From contig JAIWNF010000012.1 in NCBI GenBank assembly GCA_025093555.1, positions 186,001 to 250,000 on the forward strand: DNA of 64,000 nucleotides, written 5' to 3'. This document shows, piece after piece, positions 54,386-64,000 of the stretch (its first letter is position 1; every line of letters begins with the position of its first letter). The translations under genes and the position numbers were made by a program. Origin of the DNA: Circinella umbellata. Lineage: Eukaryota; Mucoromycota; Mucoromycetes; Mucorales; Lichtheimiaceae. The notes under the pieces are model-generated. The model was not told where the DNA came from, made no database searches, and worked only from the letters and a program-made list of their open reading frames with translations.

Positions 54386-57041
54386 TTATAATGTACTTGA
54401 AGTATTTGAAGAAATGCTAGCCAATTGACCCACACAAGCAACAAATTGTTCACTTGTTGGAATGGAGTATCTAGCTTCAGTTTCTTTGTCTTGAGGACCA
54501 ATCAATACACAATAAGCAGGCTCATTTTTCAATGCATGAAACATATCTTCATCCGTACGATCATCCCCACCACAAAGGACAAAATCAGCACCGACTGATT
54601 GCTGAATACGCCGTACCACATTACCCTTGTTCACCAAAAGAGATCGAACTTCCAAATTCATTTTACCACGCAAAATATCTACACCTGGAATTTTTGTTAA
54701 TTCTTTATAACATGCTTCACATTGTTCCAAAGCCAACTGGGGATCGATGGCATTACGATAATGCCATGTAATGGATGCCTTTTTTTGTTCAACAACAGTA
54801 CCAGGAGTTTGAGCAGTAAAGGATTCAAAGATCTTGAGAGAAGTGGATTTCCAACTCATATCAGCAGTAGCCAACATATCAACCCAAGAAGATTGTTCAG
54901 GTAATTTCATAAAAGAACCATGTTCAGCACTAAGACCAATACCTTGAACAGAGCTTCCTATCCAGGATTCCAAGGTTGCTTGATCGCGTCCTGATACGAC
55001 CCAAACCACGTTTTCCGGATCATTACACAATGCTTGCAAATAACGTAAGAGTGCCCGTGTTGGTCTGGCGTCATCGGGATTGGATACGATAGGTGTCAAT
55101 GTACCCTAAACCATAAAAGGAAATTATCAGCATCATCTTGTATACAACCATATAAATTTTTTTTCTTATCGTTCCAAATATGTTGAAAATCCTATATTAA
55201 CACTTACATCATAATCAAATAAAAAAAGCCTTTTGTTTGCACTACGGTAAGCATCATTCAATTGAGTAGAATTTAATAAAATGGTTTTAAAATTTTGTTG
55301 TTGTTCTTGTCGTTTTACTAGTTGCTCAAGGAATTGTGGCTGTGGCTGTTGCTTTACAGATGCCGTAACGTTTTGTTTGTTACCATCAAGCGCACATTTC
55401 AATAGGGTTACTAAAGCTTTTGGATCGGACTGATCCGCTGTGATCACCACTTGTGATGTTCGTGATAAAGGTGATCCATTGGACACAATAAGTGGAATAT
55501 TATTCGAACGTCTTCTAGCGATAAATGTTTGTGCTGCAATGGATGCATGTGGATGTGAACCCATTATTAGAGCTGCATCAGCTGCAGATAATAATGCATC
55601 ATATTCATCTGTATCCAAATCTTGATGATAAAAGTGAATAGGTACGGATTGTGGTGTTCCATATAATTGATTAATTTGTCGAGCAAGGTCAGGAACTGAA
55701 TCCAAGGGTTGTGGAATGCTGGCACGCGTACAAATATGAATAAAAGTGACATTTTCCTTATGTTTTACAGAAGAAGAAAGGAATTGCTCCATGACTGAAA
55801 GAGTTTGTAATACTCCCGTTGCTTCAGTATCTTGACATAAGATGATACGTTTATCTGTGAATAATTGTCGAATATCGCGTGAACGTTCTATTGATGCAAA
55901 GGATGGTGCCTTTAAATGTACAGTGGGTGATAACAATGTTGTTGTTGTGGAAAGTGTAGGCATGTTGAATTCAGACTAATGAGTAAATGAAAAGAAACAA
56001 AAATATAAAAGTTAAGAAAAGAAAAGTAATTAAAAAAACGATAGCAAAAGAAAAAAAAACGCCTTTCTTATATAATCCATCGGTAATATAAAGTCCTTAT
56101 CCCGAATTTTTTTTATTACGTACCTGAACTCCAATAAGATCTGCTGCAAGCATGCTACGTTGGAGGATTCGTCCGTGTACTAAAATAAAAAAAAAGATTT
56201 TTTTTTGTTAGAGTGGGGGGGCCGGTAGCGGAGTAAATTTTTAACTGTTACTCATTTTATTACAACACGTACCAACAAGATTATCCAAGTTTGGACAACG
56301 AGTGGAGATACTAAGACCGATAGTAGCTTGCGGAAGTTTTCGGCGTAACATACTTGGTAATAACAATAATTGATAATCGTGTATCCAAACTATAAAAAAA
56401 AAAGCATTATCATTGTTCATTTTTAATTTATCACCGTTATTCTTTTCTTTTTGTGTAATAGAATAAATGTTATTGATGATCTATATTTTAAAATAATGGA
56501 ACTATTTTCTTTTTTTATACATACCAATGCAACGATGATGGGATTGATATATGTTTATTATCTGATCGGTACATTTTTCACTAAATTCAACAAATTCATT
56601 CCATTCTTGTTCATTTACTTTTTGATGTGATGATGGTAACGTATTATGTTGAAACCAAGGGTCCAAGGCTACACAATAATAATAAACATTTAGATTAAAT
56701 AATTAAAACTTTATTTAAGGATATGTATTGTTCTTTTACTTACTATTTATAATAAAAGAAGGAAGTTGATTGTTGTCAATAGGTAAAATATCATGACGAT
56801 GTTGTTTATTTGTTGTGATGGAATCTTGTACAGCGTGCCATGCAAATGACCATATTTGTGGATTAAAAGCAGCAGAGCTAGTAGAAACATTTGATGTAGG
56901 TGGTAAAGATAATAAATTTGAATGGAGAAAATGTCGTTTTGGTGGTGAATGAGGTGGTGATGGTGGTAATTCAACAGTAATGGTATTAGGGGGAAATTGA
57001 ATTCCATCTGGTGTTAATAAAACATGAATTATTGACGACAT
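54386..57041 (-). CDS. Trehalose-6-phosphate phosphatase with degenerate synthase-like domain (Tps2-like)
   Basis: Six minus-strand exons: 57041-56744, 56668-56525, 56389-56273, 56179-56124, 55975-55208 and 55105-54386. They join to 700 residues. The C-terminal phosphatase domain (about 450-700) has the HAD motif LFLFDYDGTLTP (Asp 459 and 461), VVSGRD (about 499), AEHGSFMK and GGDDRTDEDMF (640-650). It would dephosphorylate trehalose-6-phosphate to trehalose in the cytosol. The N-terminal half follows the GT20 synthase fold only loosely. VWIHDYQLLLLPSMLRRKLP is kept, but the next segment reads GLSISTRCPN where active enzymes have GFFLHxPFPS. The R..YxKG and late RDGMN-type motifs are not visible. 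It is therefore probably catalytically dead as a synthase and structural or regulatory. The protein is shorter than yeast Tps2 (896). Confidence 0.9.
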
Positions 57042-58431
57042 ATTTATTATCGTTATCTGTATCTGGTTTTGTTGTTTTCTATGTGTATGTGTTGCAAGAA
57101 AAAAAATCCTGTTTTTTTTTCTTTTTCCGGTTTTTAACTTGATCTGACAATGCTTTATATACTTGAGGTTTTGTTTTCAACGTCGTGTTAATATGTGTGT
57201 GAAGAATTAGAAAAAATGCCTTTTTGTTTCGGGACAGATGATAGATAAGCCAAAAATGATGATTTTTGCACTACGTAAAAATCACCAACCAAATTATTTA
57301 AAAAGCGGAAGTTTCAATCGATATCTATCGCTTCATTGATTGGATTAATTCAATTTCCTTTTATGTAGAACATTATATTGAAACCCTTCACTCCTTTTAT
57401 CGATTTATAAAGATAGTGTGTTTCCAAGCAATGAAAAAAAGAAGACAATGGAAAGAATGCTTTTAAGACCCATATTATTTTATAATATGAAATATTACTT
57501 TGTTATTCGATTGTGTAATAATTATTTGGCAAATATAAAGAATAAAAATTGTGTGCGATAAGCAATCATGGACTATCATGGAAGAAGTTAAGAGTAGTGT
57601 CATATCGGGTAATTTTCTTAGCTTGTCGATCTTATCGATAGAACAAAAGAGACAAAAAATATAATAATAATAAACCCCCGATCCCGGAATTCAATCCGAT
57701 TATTGTAGTATAATCTTTCTTCTCTTTATTACTCTTGTTGATAGCAATGACAATACCAGCAACGACCTAGTAATTTATCTTTTTGATAACAACAAAATTT
57801 ATACGCGCTTCTTATAACTCTTAATTATACAAATACACCGAACACAATTATTTTGTATGTATTTTCTTCTAATGTTACATAGTCATAATATGTTAAAGAA
57901 ATTATCGCCAATTGTTATTATTGATGGGAATAAATAGTATTAAGGCGTGCAGTATATGTATTACAGCGCTGGAAATTGAATTTGGTCAAGCGAAATAAAA
58001 ATGAACTATGATTTTGAAAGTGGTTCTCAATTTCCAATGATGTCACTTGACAGCTGTGTTAATATATCATTTTATCAACGGCAAAGGGAATAAAATAAAA
58101 ATCGTTGAACTTATTGTCATCATTTATCATTAGTAAACAAATCGGAAGACTACATCTGTTCTACTATACAGGCACGAGTATTGAAGATATACATAGAGAG
58201 AATATTTCATTTTAATAAGCGACCAGTTTAATTTTGTTCTTTTGGGTCTCATTGATTTATTTCGTACATACTGTCTCCTTTTCTCATATGTATTCCACTG
58301 ATATAATATCATAGATAGGTACAATATAAACAAGAAGAAATATATTGGGTTAGCAAAACGATTAAAATAATGTTTATGTGTATATAAATTTGTATATTTT
58401 TTCAACGAATTGAAAACCTAAGTTGAAAATT
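57042..58431. other. Gene-poor AT-rich region
   Basis: The first 200 bp probably hold the trehalose phosphatase promoter and leader. The rest is AT-rich without a supported gene. Confidence 0.5.
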
Positions 58432-58690
58432 CAAGGAAACAAAACGTGTAGCTGTTTTTCTTGTTGGTCGCTTTCCAATAATGCTTCGTAGTGCAACAAA
58501 CAAGTTGAAAGGTTAGAACAGTTCAATTGGACCTTCTACAAGAAGATCATATCTGAATTTAGATGAGCTCAATTGATTGCGGAGCAAGAAAAGAGAAGGA
58601 ATAAGCAACAGTCAATGGGGTTTTACTGCTTTTGGCAATTGATTCTGTCAAAGATATACCCATTCTAAAGGTAATTCACTCATGGTTAAA
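58432..58690 (+). pseudogene. Possible relic of an RNA polymerase second-largest subunit gene
   Basis: The plus-strand frame at 58463 reads VGRFPIMLRS, close to the conserved (V/I)GxxPIMLRS motif of eukaryotic RPB2/RPC2-type subunits, and is then interrupted by stops. In another frame from 58611, VNGVLLLLA and KDIPI follow in the order that FIVNGVEKVL and the downstream DIPI-type motif take in those proteins. The spacing is shorter than in intact genes and the usual Cys after LRS is missing. This would be a fragment with frameshift and deletion. Chance similarity over such short motifs cannot be excluded. Confidence 0.3.
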
Positions 58691-59181
58691 AAAGAGCTTT
58701 TTTTTTGTATTTGATTCTCTCTTTAAATCTGCGTAACTAATAACATTCAACGATAAAACGAATAAATTTCGTTCTAGTTTAAACTTTTAAATTTATTAAG
58801 ATGGAAGGAAAACTAATGGATCTTCGCCAATAGACCTGTGGTCGCTTCCTTGCGGTCCAGTAGGACTGAGAGTAATTATGTATATATATATACATATAAA
58901 ATAAGGGTAGAGAGTAAAAACTTAAAAAAAAACCAGTATGGAAAAAACTTAAATTAGTGAGAGAAAAGACTGTTTGGTGTGACTGAAAAGAAGAGAAAAA
59001 GAAGAGAAAGAGGAAAGAAGATACAAAGGGAGTAATATAAAGGGTATTCTAATTTAGATGTAGGGATTGTGTAGGTTAAGAGATGTGGATATCTAAAGCA
59101 TCCTCTGGTGCTTTTCCTAACGCTTTTGTGTTTCTGATGTCTTCTGGTGTTTCTATGTGATTAAGAGATGTTAGATCAAAC

Positions 59182-60175
59182 ATGAATAAAAAAAATAGTG
59201 GTGATGGTGTCGATGATGATGGTGCAAGTCGTGCTTGACCAGAATTTTTCTATATTGAATCGAATGACGAAGGTAACTTTGATGACGACGATGACGATGC
59301 AGTTTGTTTGTTTGGTTCCATCACGTAACTTGGCAATTGAGGCGACAACACTATGTCGTTTGTTGGTAATGCAAAGACATAAACGCCGATTAAGATTTGA
59401 AAAATCATCAATCAAAAGTCTGTAAAAGCGTTTTATATTTCTCTTGCAACTACTAATATCGAGCCAGTAAACTCGATAAGGTTTCTTGAGAAATATAGTG
59501 ACATCGCATGACTGGAAATCAGAAGAGACAATGACAATCTCTGCTACTTGGCGTGGAACAACACATGTTTTTGAGTCCTGTTCAAGGTCGTAAATCCACG
59601 GCATCTTTGATTTGTGAGAATTCAAAAGGCCGTAAATTGTCTTGTATGTGCGTGTGAGTTGGTACAAGTAATCCCATGTATCCCGATATTCAGATATATA
59701 ACGGACTACATTCAGTGTAATCTGACCACAGCTATTGGGAAATGTCATTGTGCAAAGGACTTGATAAAGAAAATGTTATTTCGAGCCACTCAAATAGCCA
59801 AGGGAGAAAATGAGGTACCAATAATTTTTTTTACCTGCTTCACTTGAAGTAAATGTATTGAAATGTAAAACGGAAATCTAGCATTGGCTGCCATCCTACT
59901 TGCTCAAGAACTGCCAATTTGGCGTAATTACTGCCAAACTAAAGCATTATGGTTCTTGCCCACTACTATCCAGTCTTCTTGACGACTTCAAGTGTGCTTT
60001 TAACGATATCCTAACATTACTGCAAGTACAACAACCACTCGACTACCAAGATCTGAAGTTGGTCTGACTTTGGGTAAATGGCAAACGGACTGACCAGCTC
60101 TCATTTGCGTATTACGCGAGATTGACTGCTTAGGTCATCCAGATGACGATTTTGCCACGAACGAACCAGCAGTAG
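59182..60175 (+). pseudogene. Decayed two-exon gene, possible transposon-associated family
   Basis: From ATG 59182 one frame runs 211 codons to a GT donor at 59815. It contains eight stops: TGA 59236, TAA 59326, TGA 59338, TAA 59380, TGA 59398, TGA 59509, TGA 59572 and TGA 59608. A 67-bp intron ends at AG 59881, and the second exon resumes in the same phase for 61 sense codons until TGA 60065, then TAG 60131 and TAG 60173. Readable pieces include an acidic N-terminus (ESNDEGNFDDDDDD), GDNTMSFVGNAK, SLATTNIEPVNSIRFLEKYS, LKNCQFGVITAKLKHYGS and LWVNGKRTDQLSFAYYARL. Every stop would become Arg or Gln by one T-to-C change. It resembles lineage-specific multicopy proteins of these fungi, but that is an impression and not a match. 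An open frame on the opposite strand (59176-59748) is judged a shadow. Confidence 0.55.
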
Positions 60176-60344
60176 CTTTCATGACAAATAAAGCACCTTT
60201 TCGCCCAACCGCCACAGAATCTTCTCTGCGAACTATGTTACAGACTTAGTAGCAGGCAGACGTCAGTAAAAGCGAACTCATGGTTACATGAGTTGTACAA
60301 GCCGGTTCAGCAGTATAAAAGGGCTGTTTGGCTGATACGGAAAC

Positions 60345-60491
60345 ATGGCTAGCAACAAGTCATGGGGCTACTTTGGTCGTCGAGTTGCTAATGAAAAATT
60401 GTATCCTATCAATTCCGTACAATACGATGATCATCCAGAAACAGCCGCTACAAATGGTAGATCGGTGAACAGTATTTTTCATTTGTATTAA
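60345..60491 (+). pseudogene. Coding-like fragment downstream of the decayed gene
   Basis: A 48-codon frame begins MASNKSWGYFGRRVANEKLY and contains QYDDHPETAATNGRSV. A second frame over the same bases (ADTETWLATSHGATLVVELL) is also open to about 60470. Only one can have been real. Either may be the 3' end of the decayed gene upstream or of another relic. No domain is recognised. Confidence 0.25.
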
Positions 60492-62622
60492 GATGTATTA
60501 CAAGCGGAACCGTGAAAAGAGAAGATATATATCATGTTTCTTGCGAATTAGCATTTTTTTTAAAAGAAAATAACACAACACCATTTGAATTACTATCAAC
60601 GAAAATGAATTCTGATACCAAAAGATGTACAAAATTTTAACGAGATACCATTGAACTTGTGGTCAATTTTGGAAGCAATTTGTGATAGCAATAACAACAT
60701 GATTGCACATTTTTTCAACAATTTTAAAAAAAGTATTGTCCACTATATAGTGAAATCATTAACGACAACCACTTCAATTCGGGGTAATCCTACAAACAAC
60801 CCACAAATTCATGCAAACAAAAATTTTTTAACCTCAATTATTTACAGCACCATATAATAATGAAAAATTGAACTTCTATGTAATATATAAAATATATGTA
60901 TATAATAGATAACAGGTTGAATAGGCAAAAACATGTATCCATCTTAATAATTATATATTTTTAAAAGAGACATTAAGAAATATTTTCTTATTATAAAGAA
61001 TTATTAATAATCAGAAAAATAAAAAACAGGCTCAATTCAAAGAAGCTTGATTTCATTATAATAGATTAAAAGGTATATTATACTTTCTCTTAATAACCCA
61101 CACTCTAAAAGAAGTATAAGATATTGTAGAATGATGAAAAGATATAATCGCAATGGGGAAATAAGGAAAATTTTGGTTTTCATTTTATGTCCAACTAAAA
61201 GGTAACGTAGATCGGCGTTGAACACAGTCATGGGTGGGTGTAATAACAATAATATTAATGATAATGATTCATCGTGTTTATGTGCAGTGATATCTGTGGA
61301 TAGGCCAAAAAGATAAAATAAGAGCAGGGAATCACATTTATTTATTTTATGTACGTAAAAGAAACTCATAGAATTTTTGCAAGTTTTTTTGTTTTCCATA
61401 ATGATTAAAAATATCTATGTGAGATGAAAAAATATTTGTATTGCTTTTTAACCGTTTTTGGGTCTAAGTATCATATAATAGAATTAAGAGATAAGAACAG
61501 CGATACAATAAAGATAATATGAATGATATGCTCCTTATACGTAACTAATCAACAAAAGTAAATATGAGAATGATATATAAAAAAGGCAAAATGTCTACGA
61601 TTGGAAATTCGATAAGAAAGACCTTCTATTTGATAGTAATCTACTCCTTAAGCTTCCCACACAAAATCGATTAATTTCTACCCATTAAAAAGTGTGAGAT
61701 CATAACTTTCCACCCAAAACACACAAACACAAAACCTTTTTTTTTCTGTAATTACGTTCCAATCGATAAGAAGCGTTATAATAAACACACACACACACAC
61801 ACACAACAACAACTTAAAAAAATTTCCATGAGCAAAAAAATTCAAATCAAACCCTTCCGCTATCTTTTTCAAATCTTCTCCTTTTTTTTACCTTTAGTCA
61901 AACCCTCCCCCTTCCTTCTTCTTTATCTATAAATTTACTCTTCTTTTTCAAACTTCTCCGCCCATAATAAATAATAGGATACTCACTCTTCCCCCCCCCC
62001 CAATCAATGCTACTTATTTAAACCAGCAAAAAAAAAAGTATAGTAGGAAGTTATATAAAAAAACGTTGGCCTGTGCTTTTCTTGGAGAAATATTTTCTTC
62101 CCATATGGACTAAAAAAAATAAAAAAAATTCTGTAAAGTAAACAGATTCATTTGTTGATTAATTTAACATGATGTCACTTTTGACATCGTGGGTCTACTC
62201 TGAAATCCAGGCACATGTGTGTTATATGGGTTAATATGGGTTTTTTTTTGGGGGGGGGTTCAAAAGGAAGGTGAAAAAAATTTAATGCAATCTGGTCATG
62301 TTTCAGCCAATCAAAATTTCTTGATCGTTATCGATAAAGTTTACTAGGACATACACGTAAACACATAACAACATTATACATTATAGAATTCTCATTAATT
62401 TACCAAAAGATACATTATCACTTCCTCCCCTTCCCTCCACACCCCCCAACACACACAACCCCCGGTGGTTTCCGACTTGGGATCTTCTTTTCAATATACA
62501 AAGAAACGCAACTCAAAAAAAAAAGAAATCTTTATATAAATCTCCGAATTCTACCTTCTCTTCCGTTTCCTTTTTTTTTATCTCTTTATTATTCTTTTAA
62601 ACAATACATATTTATCAAGAAA
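60492..62622. other. Gene-poor AT-rich region and F-box promoter
   Basis: No gene supported. The last 200 bp before 62623 are pyrimidine-rich and include a TATATAAA-like element near 62533, a likely promoter of the downstream F-box-like gene. Confidence 0.5.
61785..61804 (+). repeat. (AC)n microsatellite
   Basis: A perfect AC dinucleotide run in intergenic DNA. Confidence 0.85.
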
Positions 62623-63572
62623 ATGGCTACTGTTCTTTTTCAACAGACTTCTCTGATTCAATCACTTGTTGAACAACTTTGGAATTCTAAACCACACCAT
62701 TATGCAAATACCACTTTCAATAGGTAATAAATGGTTGTTTTTTTTGAAACTCCCTGCCCTGATATACATGTGTTGCATGAATAACTCAACAATGTACTCT
62801 TTTATTTTATAGTGAAAGTGGTGCTTCTTTATCAAATTTACCTATTGAATTGATTGAATTGATTATTGCTCACGTGGACACCGAAACATTATTTAAATTA
62901 TGTCGAGTGAATCAACTTTTACGTGCCCTTGCTCAACCACGCCTCATTAATCATGCTCAACAAATCACAATGCGTTTATGGATTCATCAACATCCACTTG
63001 TTTCCAATAAACCTCTCGATTTTACTTTCTCAAGCTGTGGTGATAATAATCGTATGTTATTTGAACCTTCTCGTGACGCTCCAACTTCATTGACCTTACA
63101 AGCAGCATTACCGCCACCACAAATTGATGGATGCACAATCTTGATTAAGGTTCACAATACTCGACGTATTTATAGTATCTCATACAAAGATTGTCTTGTT
63201 CCAGTACCATTGGAACAAAATATTACCGGCTATAAATCATCTGAAAATGTTGATGTAGATGGTGCTTATGGTTGCGGTTGGAACTTTTCCTATACTATTC
63301 GAGACGATGATCGTACTTCAGCAATCAAATATTTATATCCAAAATCGTTTTCATGCGATACTGATTTATTGGATCCTCAAGTATTAATATCATCTTCAAG
63401 TGAAAAGGTGGAACAACAACAACAACCGAAAGAAGAAGAAAAAGTTGAATCACATGATGAAAAGAAAAAAATGATGATGATGCAAGATAATGAAGATGTA
63501 AACTCTTCATCATGGGTAACCAAAATAGTCAATGATACAATGACATCTTTTTATCGATGGCTTTCCGCATAA
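62623..63572 (+). CDS. F-box-like protein
   Basis: Two exons, 62623-62723 and 62813-63572, join to 286 residues. After a 33-residue lead comes an F-box-like segment at about 40-75: LSNLPIELIELIIAHVDTET then LFKLCRVNQLLRALAQPRL. It has the LP.E...I pattern that binds Skp1. The following 120 residues look folded (TILIKVHNTRRIYSISYKDC) but match no repeat type used for substrate recognition that I know. The C-terminus is charged and low-complexity (EKVEQQQQPKEEEKVESHDE) before a final WVTKIVNDTMTSFYRWL, possibly an amphipathic helix. It is probably a substrate adaptor of an SCF ubiquitin ligase. The ATG at 62623 follows the context AAGAAAATGG. Confidence 0.75.
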
Positions 63573-64000
63573 AAAACGCTTTCGGTATGATACGTATACC
63601 CTGCCCAAATCTCTCATATTTCATTCACATATTCTCATATTTCATTATTATTATTTAACATGCATTTCTTTTTAACATACATTCATTTCAAAAAAAAAAT
63701 TAGCATTATATTATTCCTCTCATCTCCCCCCCCCTTCTCCAAAAAAAAACTCAAGTACATTGATTGGCTTTTGTATATACACACATAAAATTTGTAATTT
63801 TAATAATAATTGTTTTCTTTGATGCAAAGAAAAAGAAAAACACGTGAAAATGTTTACATTTGACCGCTGGGTATTTTTCAATATGTACAAAATGATGACT
63901 TGGGGTGGTGACAAAATAAAAGAGGCGCAGAACAACGGAAGGAATAAAAGAGTCAAAAAAATAAAAAAATTCAAAAATGTTGACCTTTTTTTTGAATGAT
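63573..64000. other. 3' flank
   Basis: T-rich 3' region of the F-box-like gene with a C-run near 63727-63735. No further gene is visible before the window ends. Confidence 0.5.

Noticed and set aside
58830..58875. Small hairpin-like GGTC/GACC segment
   Set aside because: Too short and imperfect to be called an RNA gene or a terminal repeat.
59176..59748. Uninterrupted 190-codon frame on the minus strand
   Set aside because: It lies antisense to a better supported decayed plus-strand gene with a phase-consistent intron, and its C-terminal third is low-complexity I/V/T created by repeated GAT/GAC codons on the other strand.

Overview
The window is AT-rich nuclear DNA from a filamentous fungus, most probably an early-diverging lineage (Mucoromycota, likely Mucorales). 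The evidence is short GT-AG introns (about 55-150 bp) with CTAAC/CTAAT branch-point-like motifs, up to ten exons per gene, polyQ/polyN/polyP low-complexity protein regions, and a conserved eukaryotic gene set that includes Bud6, a fungal-type CSC1 channel and a fungal P450. I saw no tRNA, rRNA, CRISPR array or intact transposon. The species cannot be fixed from sequence alone.

Layout. Fifteen protein genes sit in compact islands. An F-box-like gene is at 3.2-4.3 kb. The 9.9-19.5 kb island holds a CSC1/TMEM63 channel, a convergent LENG8/Thp3 mRNA-processing protein, and divergent CCT5. The 22.2-31.0 kb island holds a C2H2 zinc-finger protein, SmD1 on the minus strand, Bud6/Aip3, and a 161-residue orphan. 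A TrhO-like rhodanese lies at 34.6-36.2 kb and ribosomal protein S5/uS7 at 39.8-40.7 kb. The 42.2-57.0 kb island holds a Set3-type PHD/SET protein, a P450, a RECQ1-type helicase, Rad6, and a trehalose-6-phosphate phosphatase with a degenerate synthase domain. A second F-box-like gene is at 62.6-63.6 kb. Reading frame was followed across every splice junction of the multi-exon models; each closes without a stop and gives a family-typical length where the family is known.

Between the islands are long AT-rich stretches (1-3, 4.3-9.9, 31-34.5, 36.2-39.7 and 57-62.6 kb). Several hold what look like dead, once-spliced genes: coherent frames cut by stops, with introns that still keep phase. The clearest are 6059-7793 and 59182-60175; weaker ones are 37397-39257 and 58432-58690 (RNA polymerase second-largest-subunit-like motifs). 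These, and not the housekeeping genes, are the least explained part of the window.

The genes do not form one pathway. Several are core informational or protein-quality genes (uS7, SmD1, CCT5, Thp3-like, Rad6, RecQ, Set3-like). Others serve growth and stress physiology: Bud6 in polarity, CSC1 in osmosensing, the trehalose phosphatase in stress, and the P450 in lipid or terpenoid oxidation. Adjacent divergent pairs (Thp3-like/CCT5, SmD1/Bud6, P450/RecQ) probably share intergenic promoters.
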